The notes under the pieces: generated by a model
Database searches by the model: none
The model's input: the letters and a program-made list of their open reading frames with translations, nothing else
Told to the model about the DNA's origin: nothing
Source of the DNA: Candidatus Melainabacteria bacterium
GTDB taxonomy: Bacteria > Cyanobacteriota > Vampirovibrionia > Obscuribacterales > Obscuribacteraceae
Length of the DNA: 64,000 nt
Direction of reading: 5' to 3'
NCBI GenBank assembly: GCA_027451745.1
Contig: DAIDIP010000006.1
Span: forward strand, 62,001-126,000
Position numbers and translations under genes: made by a program
Shown here: one piece after another, positions 34,761 through 42,728 of the stretch
Position numbering within the stretch: the stretch's first letter is position 1
Layout: the number at the start of each line of letters is the position of its first letter

Positions 34761-34847
34761 ATATTCGCCTTAAAAATATTGCAGCTATTAGCCACAGCCT
34801 CTTCTAACGCTATACTGATAAAGAAATATCTTGCCGCCGAGGGAATC

Positions 34848-35420
34848 ATGTCTATACTAGTAGACTTTGAAATTAGAGCTGCTATTGCCAGCAAAGAATT
34901 GATTATTGAGCCGTACAATCCTGGCCTTATTCAACCAAATTCATATGACGTAAGGCTAGCCAATAAATTTTCTTGGCACGAAGCAGGATCTGAAGTTATT
35001 GATCCATATCAATCTCAGACTATTCTTGCTGGACTAGTAAGTGTAAACGAAGATAGTTTTATTCTTGCACCTGGACAATTTATTCTGGGCGCTACCGAAG
35101 AACGTTTTTCTTTACCTGCCAATATCGTTGGACAATTAACTGGCAAATCCTCGCTTGCTCGCTTGGGCGTCATGGTTCATGTTACTGCCGGATTCATAGA
35201 TGCTGGTTTTAGTGATCCTCCTGCTCAAATCACTCTTGAAATTGTTAACGTAGGCTCCAGACCAGTTAAACTACACGCCGGTATGTCTATTGCTCAAATG
35301 GTATTCACCCGCACCACTCCTTGCGAATTACCCTACAACGCAAAGCCGAACGCCAAATACAATGGACAAGACGCTGCTGCTCATAGTCGTTACTATCTAA
35401 ACACTGCAGCCGTAAAATAA
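34848..35420 (+). CDS. dcd: dCTP deaminase
   Basis: This 190-residue enzyme turns dCTP into dUTP for thymidylate synthesis. It shows IEPYNPGLIQPNSYDVRLAN at the N-terminus, the core GKSSLARLGVMVHVTAGFID, and QITLEIVN with the catalytic-type Glu in the trimer interface region. I use ATG at 34848 with GAGGGA just upstream; an in-frame ATG at 34779 would add 23 residues that do not belong to the family. The next gene, comEC, begins 81 bases later. Confidence 0.94.
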   Translation: MSILVDFEIRAAIASKELIIEPYNPGLIQPNSYDVRLANKFSWHEAGSEVIDPYQSQTILAGLVSVNEDSFILAPGQFILGATEERFSLPANIVGQLTGKSSLARLGVMVHVTAGFIDAGFSDPPAQITLEIVNVGSRPVKLHAGMSIAQMVFTRTTPCELPYNAKPNAKYNGQDAAAHSRYYLNTAAVK

Positions 35421-35501
35421 TTCAGCATTAATTTTGCATTCTATATTGAACTAAAAGCCTTCGACATACGTTTAAGTATTATCTCTTCAACGTAAACCGA
35501 T

Positions 35502-37550
35502 ATGCCTATTTATATGCCCTGGCTTACAGTATCAGCAGCTGTACTCGTAATTGTCGGCGGGTTTGGTACAGCCTGCTCGTCAATTATCACCCTATACTTT
35601 CTAGCAATCATTTTTTTGTTGATTCTGTCGTTTTTGCAAATCATCAACATACCAAAATCGATTTGGATGCTCTGCTGTATCCCTGTTTTTAGTTACTTAT
35701 ATTTTTCGTGGCGAATACCATATGCCGATACAAATGATTTGAGTAATTACTTGAACAGAGAAATCAGCCTTGTTGCTCAATTTACAGACTTCCCATTAGC
35801 CACAAACCATTCTCAAACCAACAGCTCTGTCACAAAAATCAAGACTCTCACTTTAGATTTTCCTGAACATAAAAAGCTAAGCGGACAAGCTCAATTAATA
35901 ATCGTCGATCCAGATAAAAAGAATCTATCCACCTATCACAGGAAACAAATCGTACAAATCAAGGGTAAAGTGCACTCTATCGACAGAATAAAAGAACCAT
36001 GGGAAGCTGGGTTCACTAATACACTTAAGCATAACGGTATTCTTTGTCAGATCCATACCAACACGCAAGACATAAGAGTAATCAACAACTCAGAAAATAA
36101 TTTAAAAGGAACAAATAGGCTCATTGACCGACTGCTAGAAAAGTTCACTGGCAAAATTGATCAACTAAGACAGCAAATCACACAAGTTCATATACATAGT
36201 CTCGGCAATAAAGTAGGCAGCCTATTAGCTTCAATTGTACTGGGTGATCGCGCCGTATCTTTGGACACAGATTTAATAACAATCTTTCGAAAAGTTGGGT
36301 TATCTCACATTCTGGCCGCATCTGGCTTTAATCTGACAATTGTAACATTGATTACCTATTGGTGTTTACGCATTCTAGGTATAGGTAAACAATTTTCTTT
36401 CGGCATAGTTACCATCAATATAATTTTTTATGCTACTTTAGCTGGGTTTTCAGCATCAATTGTTAGAGCCGCTATAACCTGCATTTTGGTACTCACTGTG
36501 CGATCTTATCATCGGTCACTACACAGTATAGCGGCGTTAGCTTTGGTTTTCATTGTAAATACCATTATTGATCCTAAAGTTATTTTTGAAACCGGGGCCC
36601 AACTTTCTTACGTGGCTGTTGCTGGTATTATATATGGTGCGAAACCATTAGCAGCCTCATTGTCCGGCAATTCAGCCAATAAATTGGTCAAGATATTTTG
36701 CACTTCAATCGCTGTTGTGCTCAGCGCTCAAATGTCAGTACTACCCATACAAGTCTATTATTTTTGGCAAGTCAGTCTGCTATTTTTACCTGCAAATTTA
36801 TTAATCGATCCATTGGTTGCTCCTATCACCGTAATAGGATTTTTGGCATCTATCTTGGGATTGATCAATCTGCCTACTTTATCTTTAGGGCTATACATTA
36901 GTCACTGCTTAGATCAAGTAGCATCTATTCCAGTAAATACAATCATTTATATAGCTGAACATTTAGCTTCTTGTGATTTCTTGTCTGTAACCACCGGACA
37001 ACCCAGTCTTCTCGCTATTCTCTCTTATTATTCAACTGGCATATTTCTTATCACATCTTGCGCTCGCGAGAGACTGCGACTTATTGCTACCATATTATTT
37101 TTATGTGCATTGTTTATTTTGTTTTATAAGCCGGATCTAAAACAGCCCACAATAATATGCTTACCCAGATCAATAATTGCTATTGGTACACAAAGGCAGG
37201 CAATCTGTTTGGGAGAGAACAATATCAAATCAAACAAAATTATTTCCTACTATGCTGCATCAATTAAAAATCAAAGCAACAAAGATATGCCAAAGAACTT
37301 TCTCTTTTCAAAAAGTTGGTTTCTTCAAATATCGAATGTAAATTCTCAATCATGTAACAACAATTTTCTATGTCTATCAGCTCGTTCTCCATATATTTCT
37401 CAAAAATATTTGATTAGCCTCAAAACTAATTGCCTGCCAGAAAATATCTATCCCATCTCGCCAGCGTGGTTTCAAAAAAATCTTCCAGATGTTGACTTGA
37501 AGATGTGCTGCCCACATCGCTCAATTTCTTTTTATCTAATGCCGCAGTAA
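35502..37550 (+). CDS. comEC: ComEC/Rec2-like DNA uptake channel without C-terminal hydrolase domain
   Basis: The 682 residues have the ComEC layout: N-terminal hydrophobic segments, an OB-like region (residues about 80-190), then the Competence domain with LASIVLGDRAVSLDTDLITI and GLSHILAASGFNLTIV and about eight helices. ComEC carries single-stranded DNA across the membrane in natural transformation. Most full-length forms end in a metallo-beta-lactamase-like nuclease with an HxHxDH motif; here the last about 140 residues are short, Cys-containing and lack it. Either the nuclease is encoded elsewhere or the gene is a shortened form. It faces the tonB-like gene. Confidence 0.83.
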   Translation: MPIYMPWLTVSAAVLVIVGGFGTACSSIITLYFLAIIFLLILSFLQIINIPKSIWMLCCIPVFSYLYFSWRIPYADTNDLSNYLNREISLVAQFTDFPLATNHSQTNSSVTKIKTLTLDFPEHKKLSGQAQLIIVDPDKKNLSTYHRKQIVQIKGKVHSIDRIKEPWEAGFTNTLKHNGILCQIHTNTQDIRVINNSENNLKGTNRLIDRLLEKFTGKIDQLRQQITQVHIHSLGNKVGSLLASIVLGDRAVSLDTDLITIFRKVGLSHILAASGFNLTIVTLITYWCLRILGIGKQFSFGIVTINIIFYATLAGFSASIVRAAITCILVLTVRSYHRSLHSIAALALVFIVNTIIDPKVIFETGAQLSYVAVAGIIYGAKPLAASLSGNSANKLVKIFCTSIAVVLSAQMSVLPIQVYYFWQVSLLFLPANLLIDPLVAPITVIGFLASILGLINLPTLSLGLYISHCLDQVASIPVNTIIYIAEHLASCDFLSVTTGQPSLLAILSYYSTGIFLITSCARERLRLIATILFLCALFILFYKPDLKQPTIICLPRSIIAIGTQRQAICLGENNIKSNKIISYYAASIKNQSNKDMPKNFLFSKSWFLQISNVNSQSCNNNFLCLSARSPYISQKYLISLKTNCLPENIYPISPAWFQKNLPDVDLKMCCPHRSISFYLMPQ

Positions 37551-37567
37551 ACTTGAGATGCTAGCAA

Positions 37568-38566
37568 TCAAAAATCTTGTTCACGCTGTTTAATCTCGTT
37601 CAATTCATCAGTAGTGTAATTGAAGGTATATGCTAAGTCTAAGAAATCAGCTGCATAATCAGCTGGCAATCTGCCAAAAGGGGATGCTTCTTTCACAGCT
37701 GTCATTGCCGAATTATCTGCATTTGCATCTCCTGATGAACTGATTAATTTAATAGCCACCAAATTACCATTCTTTCCTAAACGGAAAATTACCTTTATAT
37801 GATGTACAGTGCGAGATGGTGGAGCCCAATATTGTTTGAGCTTTCTATGTAGATCTTTTAGATATTCGCTAAGCGAAGATGGAGCTCCTTTACCATCGCT
37901 TGAATGTCCTCCGGATTGCCAAACGTCATTGCTTGTGTCACCTTCATTCTCTTTTATTTCCACCATCTCTGGTGGCCGTACTTCTTCTATATTGAGATCT
38001 GTGTTCGGCTTATTCTCGGAACTCCCGACTTTTCTTTTCACAGATATTCTTCCTAATGGTGCATTCATTGGTAAATATCTATTGGCCGATTTAGTTATAT
38101 CGACAAAACTTTTGCTTTGAATTGCGATATCTTCACTGCTTTCTTTCTGTTCAACCACCTGCTTTTGTTCGCCCTTCTCTTGAATTTTTCTTTGTCCTTC
38201 TTCACCTTGTGTTCGCACCACAAATACCGGTGGAGCAAATAAATCACCACGAGATTCTAAGATTGGACTGGTTTTTTTTGCCAAAAACGGTTTTGGCTTT
38301 GTTGCCGGAAGTATATCTTCTTTGTTTCGAAAGTCCGTTGGTGAGACCAATTCAATATCAACAACTTGTTTGAGCCTATCTTTCTTATCAAAAAAATATA
38401 GATGGTTGTATATGAACAAACCAACAAACAAACCTATTGAAAAAAGGCTTGACCAGGCAATATATGGTGATAAAGCTCGCTTTTGTCCATAATAAAGATT
38501 GAACACACGCGTAAAGTGACTATTTTCAATAGCCGAAAGCGCGGTCTGTTTTTCTATTACTATCAA
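37568..38566 (-). CDS. TonB/TolA C-terminal domain protein
   Basis: The 332 residues have one transmembrane helix near the N-terminus (AWSSLFSIGLFVGLFIYNHL), a long polar, Lys/Glu-rich middle (about residues 75-220), and a C-terminal TonB-like domain: LKQYWAPPSRTVHHIKVIFR, GNLVAIKLISSSGDANADNS, AVKEASPFGRLPADYAADF. This fits a protein that transmits energy or makes contacts across the periplasm. No ExbB/ExbD or TolQ/TolR genes are near, so its partner is unknown. Confidence 0.8.
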   Translation of the reverse strand: MIVIEKQTALSAIENSHFTRVFNLYYGQKRALSPYIAWSSLFSIGLFVGLFIYNHLYFFDKKDRLKQVVDIELVSPTDFRNKEDILPATKPKPFLAKKTSPILESRGDLFAPPVFVVRTQGEEGQRKIQEKGEQKQVVEQKESSEDIAIQSKSFVDITKSANRYLPMNAPLGRISVKRKVGSSENKPNTDLNIEEVRPPEMVEIKENEGDTSNDVWQSGGHSSDGKGAPSSLSEYLKDLHRKLKQYWAPPSRTVHHIKVIFRLGKNGNLVAIKLISSSGDANADNSAMTAVKEASPFGRLPADYAADFLDLAYTFNYTTDELNEIKQREQDF

Positions 38567-38623
38567 GATCTCAACCTTGGACCACGTTTACTGGTTCACT
38601 ACTAGGGCACTAAAAATCTAATT

Positions 38624-39910
38624 CTAGCCCCCCATAGCAGCAAAATAAACATTGCAAGCGTAATCAAGATATTCTCTAGACAATCTTGGTTCTGTTTGTA
38701 AGAACGAACAAAGATTTATAATCTGATCTACTATATCGCGTGGATGACAGCATCGCATTTGTCTTTTACCAGATTTATATTGGGTTTCGATTAGATAATT
38801 GACAGCCTCTTCATTGTAAGGCATGCCTGTACGCTGACAATATTGTAAGAAAATCCATTTAAATTCGTTCTCGTTCGGATTTGTAATATTGATCTTATAA
38901 GGTATGCGTCTTAAGAAAGCCTCATCCACAAGATCTGCCGGATTTAAATTGGTGGAAAAAACAATCAACTGTTCAAAAGGTACTTCCAGCTTTTTACCTG
39001 TATGCAAAGTCAAATAGTCAATTCTTTTTTCTAATGGCACAATCCATCTATTTAACAGTGATTTATGGTCGATTCTTTGTCTGCCAAAGTCATCGATTAG
39101 TAATAGTCCACAATTTGCTTTAAGTTGAATAGGTGCTTCATATAATTTAGTCCCATAATCAAATTGCAACTCAAGCATATCTATAGTTAGTTCACCACCA
39201 ACAACCACACAAGGACGTTGGATACGTACCCAGCGATTATCATAGTCGCGGGGGTAATTAGCTGCCGAGACTGGTTCATGATTATGTGAGTCATAAACTC
39301 TGATAATTTGTCCATCAATTTCAACAGCATAAGGAATAAAAATATTTCCTTTAAAGCTACGTGCTATCCGCTCAGCAATAGAAGTTTTACCGTTACCAGC
39401 TTCTCCAAATAAAAACATCCCTCGTCCTGAATTTATGGCTGGTCCAACAGCATTGATAGTCCGTCTATTAACCATAATGTCTGAAAAAGCTACTTCTAAA
39501 TCCCGCGGTGTTACTAGTTCCCGTCTAATCGTTTGAAATTTAAGCGAATCAACATAGCGATTCCAAGGCACAGGACAAGCACCTACATAAGCGTTGTGGT
39601 CAAAAAATGCTCTGGCGCGATCACGCCCCTTTTCGGTAGGCGTATATTCATAGTCAGCCAAACCACCCGAACTCCTAACTTCGACTAACAATTGTCTTTT
39701 CAGGTATTCAAGTATTTCTTCGATAATTTTAAATGGCAGGTGAATACGGGCTGCTATTTCCCGTCCTAAGGCAAAATTTACAAGATAAAGGTCTTTGAGA
39801 ATTAACTCTTCCAAAAAGCCTTCTTTTAAGCCTGTATCAGCAATAGTTGCTGGATAAGGCGGAATGAACTCTTGCTGCAATTGGGTTGCCGTTTTCACAC
39901 TTTGAGCCAT
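38624..39910 (-). CDS. winged-helix AAA ATPase
   Basis: The 428 residues start with a winged-helix-like region (about 25-115, LGREIAARIHLPFKIIEEIL ... YEYTPTEKGRDRARAFF). A AAA domain follows with Walker A GEAGNGKTS near residue 170, Walker B CGLLLIDDFG near residue 265, a sensor in VFSTNLNPADL and an arginine-finger-like FLRRIPYKI. The C-terminal lid has QMRCCHPRDIVDQIINLC. It likely acts as a small remodelling ATPase; the target is unknown. CGGAG lies well placed before the ATG, and a perfect AGAATATTCT palindrome sits 26 bases upstream (39936-39945). Confidence 0.78.
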   Translation of the reverse strand: MAQSVKTATQLQQEFIPPYPATIADTGLKEGFLEELILKDLYLVNFALGREIAARIHLPFKIIEEILEYLKRQLLVEVRSSGGLADYEYTPTEKGRDRARAFFDHNAYVGACPVPWNRYVDSLKFQTIRRELVTPRDLEVAFSDIMVNRRTINAVGPAINSGRGMFLFGEAGNGKTSIAERIARSFKGNIFIPYAVEIDGQIIRVYDSHNHEPVSAANYPRDYDNRWVRIQRPCVVVGGELTIDMLELQFDYGTKLYEAPIQLKANCGLLLIDDFGRQRIDHKSLLNRWIVPLEKRIDYLTLHTGKKLEVPFEQLIVFSTNLNPADLVDEAFLRRIPYKINITNPNENEFKWIFLQYCQRTGMPYNEEAVNYLIETQYKSGKRQMRCCHPRDIVDQIINLCSFLQTEPRLSREYLDYACNVYFAAMGG

Positions 39911-40301
39911 GGCTTTTCTCCGTAATTTCCGCTAGAGAATATTCTAGGGCAATTTCTTCATACCCAAAAGCACACAATTATCCGCACAAATATCAATACT
40001 TTGTCCTAATTATGTCTTTTAGCCCATCCTGGTGAAGGTTCTCATCTGGTAAATCGGACAAAAGATATTAAGCAATCAGTTTTTTGTACAGTCCAGGATA
40101 TTATTTATATACCTTGGCAACGCTCGATATATACTTTCATAGATAAAACAACTTATCCAGCCATATTGAATTTGCATATTCTCTGTCATTTGCTTATGAT
40201 GCGATTACTCGCTAAATTGTCTGGGTATAAAGGTCTCGGACTAGCACAGTCCTTTGGACACCTTTCTTGGCATTTTGACAATCAGAAAATAGGCACAATA
40301 A
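39911..40301. other. 391-base divergent intergenic region
   Basis: This region lies between the divergent AAA ATPase and phosphodiester glycosidase genes. It holds the perfect 10-base palindrome AGAATATTCT (39936-39945), embedded in the near-symmetric CTAGAGAATATTCTAG close to the ATPase start, and a short GGACT/AGTCC repeat near 40236. A 67-codon ORF here (40166-40369) looks spurious. TTGACA at 40277 sits too close to the ATG at 40302 to be a sure promoter. Confidence 0.45.
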
Positions 40302-41687
40302 ATGGTGAAAGCCCAAAATTTTACAGGTCATACCTTACCGGAACCCTTATCTTTAATAGCCTTAACTAGCTTACTTTCTATGCTGGTACTTTTTAGTGCC
40401 CAGCAATCAGCCTATGGTATTGGCTTTATCAGTCATCATTCGCCAGATAAGTTGCCTGCTCATTGGCAGCATAAAGCCGCTCATTCTGGGCTCAATCACA
40501 AGACTCATCATAAGTATGCTAGTAAAAAACACTCTCCCAAACATTTGGCAAAAAGTACACCTGTGCCTGTAAAAGCAGTGCCAGTTTGCCCTGAAAATCT
40601 GGTAGCAAATCTGCAGTCCAAACAGATCTTGCCAGGAGTTATATATAAAAAAGGCAATGGGGCTTTACGGCTTAACATTCTAGATATAGATACAGTAAAA
40701 GCACCAGTAGTCATCAAACCCATCATTGCCCCACAAGGTTCTTCTCGTCTGAAAACAGTCAAAGAATATACTTCAGCTAATAATGCCTTAGCAGCCATAA
40801 ATGCCAATTATTTCAAGAAAACCGGGGTTCCATTAGGAACGTTGATTATTAACGGAGATTGGGTTGCCGGTCCTTTATATGATCGGGTTGCTTTAGGTAT
40901 TAGCAAATCCGGTTTTGTTCGTATAGATAGGGTTGGATTAGGTGGAACTCTTTATACTTCTAACAAAGAGATCCCTCAATTTTGGATAAACAATATCAAT
41001 GTCCCTCGTCGTACAGGTTGTCGTACAGTTGCCTATACAAGACGCTGGGGAAGTTTTGTTCGCCTACCATATGATGGCGTGCTCGTTTCCATAGACGCCC
41101 AGGGTAGAGTTATGAATACGAATAAGCGCGAAATGACCATCCCCTACGGTGGCATGGTTATTACTGGCAGTGCCGATAGCCCCCTTACGGCTTTAAAAGC
41201 AGGAGATGAAACTCATTTACGTTGGCAGGTGACACCCAATTCTTGGGACGATATAGGCGACGCTGTTAGCGGCGGTCCGATGCTCATTAAAGATAACAGC
41301 TATTGTATAAATCTAAAAGCTGAGGCTTTCCACAGCAATTGGACAAGCAATTCAATTAAGGCTCGCACTGCTTGCGGAGTCACAGCCAATAATCATCTTA
41401 TTCTGGTTACAGCCGAAGGCACACATACACTATATGATTTAGCCCATATACTTCATGAATTAGGAGCCGTTGATGCCATGAATCTAGATGGCGGTGGCTC
41501 AACAACAATGGTCATTCATGACACCACAATGAATATGGAAAACAAGTCTAATGAGCGCAAAGTGGCTGTAGCGCTTGGTATTTTTGTCCTTGCTAAAGAA
41601 AATGCCAACCCAACACCTAAACAAACTTCAAGCAAACCAACTATAACTGCTGAAAGACTATTAGAAAATCTACCGGTTGCTAATTAA
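40302..41687 (+). CDS. phosphodiester glycosidase (NAGPA-domain) exported protein
   Basis: The 461 residues have an N-terminal hydrophobic segment (LIALTSLLSMLVLFSAQQSA, a probable signal peptide or anchor), a His/Lys-rich linker (about residues 50-90), and a NAGPA-type domain from about residue 105 to 435. Conserved stretches include ALAAINANYF, DAVSGGPMLI, ARTACGVTANNHLILVTAEG and MNLDGGGSTTMV. The family removes sugars joined through phosphodiester bonds. Outside the cell it could trim glycan-phosphate polymers. It lies in the region that also holds ROK kinase and glycosyltransferase genes. The start has only a weak ribosome binding site. Confidence 0.85.
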   Translation: MVKAQNFTGHTLPEPLSLIALTSLLSMLVLFSAQQSAYGIGFISHHSPDKLPAHWQHKAAHSGLNHKTHHKYASKKHSPKHLAKSTPVPVKAVPVCPENLVANLQSKQILPGVIYKKGNGALRLNILDIDTVKAPVVIKPIIAPQGSSRLKTVKEYTSANNALAAINANYFKKTGVPLGTLIINGDWVAGPLYDRVALGISKSGFVRIDRVGLGGTLYTSNKEIPQFWINNINVPRRTGCRTVAYTRRWGSFVRLPYDGVLVSIDAQGRVMNTNKREMTIPYGGMVITGSADSPLTALKAGDETHLRWQVTPNSWDDIGDAVSGGPMLIKDNSYCINLKAEAFHSNWTSNSIKARTACGVTANNHLILVTAEGTHTLYDLAHILHELGAVDAMNLDGGGSTTMVIHDTTMNMENKSNERKVAVALGIFVLAKENANPTPKQTSSKPTITAERLLENLPVAN

Positions 41688-41744
41688 AAAGACTTGTAGA
41701 ATATTTTTATGGACAGGTCAAAATAATTGGGGTTGTAGTAAGTA

Positions 41745-42710
41745 ATGGCTAGTTTAGCTATCGGTGTAGATTTGGGCGGCACAAAAATCGCCTGTGGTGT
41801 CGTTGACATAAAAACTGGAAGATTAATCGGCACAACAAAAAAGAAAACTCGCGTACTGGATGATGAAAAAGATGTTTGGCAAAGACTGCAATCAACAATT
41901 GATGAATTGCTAGCTGAAACCAATGTTGATATTAATGATACGCTTGGCATTGGTATCGGTACAGCAGGAATGATTGATAGAAAAAAAGGCATGTTATTGC
42001 TTGCTCCCAATCTAGGAGTAAGCCAAGTTTCTATCACTGAACCAATTAGTAAACATTATGCCATTCCCTGCCGACTAGGCAATGACCTGGAAGTTGCTAC
42101 ATTAGGTGAATTAGAATTCGGAGCAGGACGTAATTTAAATTCTTTTGTCTGTATTTTCATTGGTACTGGAATAGGCTCAGGCATCATATGTGATGGCATC
42201 CCTTATTTGGGTGCTACCGGAACCGCTGGCGAAATAGGACATACAATTGTTGTACCTGATGGACGTAAATGTGGTTGCGGTGGATCTGGCTGCTTGGAGA
42301 CCTATGCTTCTCGTACAGCTATTGCCAAAGATATATTGAGCGGCATAGAAAAAGGAATAGGTTCAACAATAAGTGAAAAGATAGACTTATCCAAAGGCAT
42401 AATCCGCTCCAAAGCATTAGCTAGCGCCGTAGAATCAGGCGATCAATTGGTCATAGGAGCCGTCTCTAAGGCCGCTCGTTATATGGGTATCGGGCTTGCT
42501 TCTTTGATCAACTTTTACAATCCTAGTCGCATTATATTAGGTGGCGGTTTAATAGAGGCGGTCGGGCTCTATTACGAAGAAGCTCTAAAAGAAACCAAAC
42601 TAAGAGTACTTTCAGTACCTGGTCGCAAATTAGATATAGTCAAAGCTGAATTAGGAGATTTTGCCGGTATCATCGGTGCTGCCATGCTTATGAAAAACAA
42701 TCATAAGTAA
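41745..42710 (+). CDS. ROK-family sugar kinase (glucokinase-like)
   Basis: The 321 residues have the ATP-phosphate loop IGVDLGGTKIACGVVD, the substrate region EIGHTIVVPDGRKCGCGGSG with the ROK zinc-binding Cys set (CGCGGSGC) and LETYAS. Length and motifs fit bacterial ROK glucokinases, which phosphorylate glucose, though the family also includes N-acetylmannosamine and fructose kinases and repressors. No N-terminal helix-turn-helix is present, so it is a kinase rather than a repressor. It starts 57 bases after the glycosidase gene. Confidence 0.9.
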   Translation: MASLAIGVDLGGTKIACGVVDIKTGRLIGTTKKKTRVLDDEKDVWQRLQSTIDELLAETNVDINDTLGIGIGTAGMIDRKKGMLLLAPNLGVSQVSITEPISKHYAIPCRLGNDLEVATLGELEFGAGRNLNSFVCIFIGTGIGSGIICDGIPYLGATGTAGEIGHTIVVPDGRKCGCGGSGCLETYASRTAIAKDILSGIEKGIGSTISEKIDLSKGIIRSKALASAVESGDQLVIGAVSKAARYMGIGLASLINFYNPSRIILGGGLIEAVGLYYEEALKETKLRVLSVPGRKLDIVKAELGDFAGIIGAAMLMKNNHK

Positions 42711-42728
42711 TAGCCTGGGAATTCTCGC

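Noticed and set aside
40277-40307. A TTGACA-17-ATAAAT promoter before the glycosidase gene.
   Set aside because: The -10 would overlap the ATG at 40302, which leaves no room for a leader; kept only as a remark.
40166-40369. A 67-codon ORF in the divergent gap before the phosphodiester glycosidase.
   Set aside because: Overlaps the glycosidase start, lacks a ribosome binding site and has no domain-like sequence.
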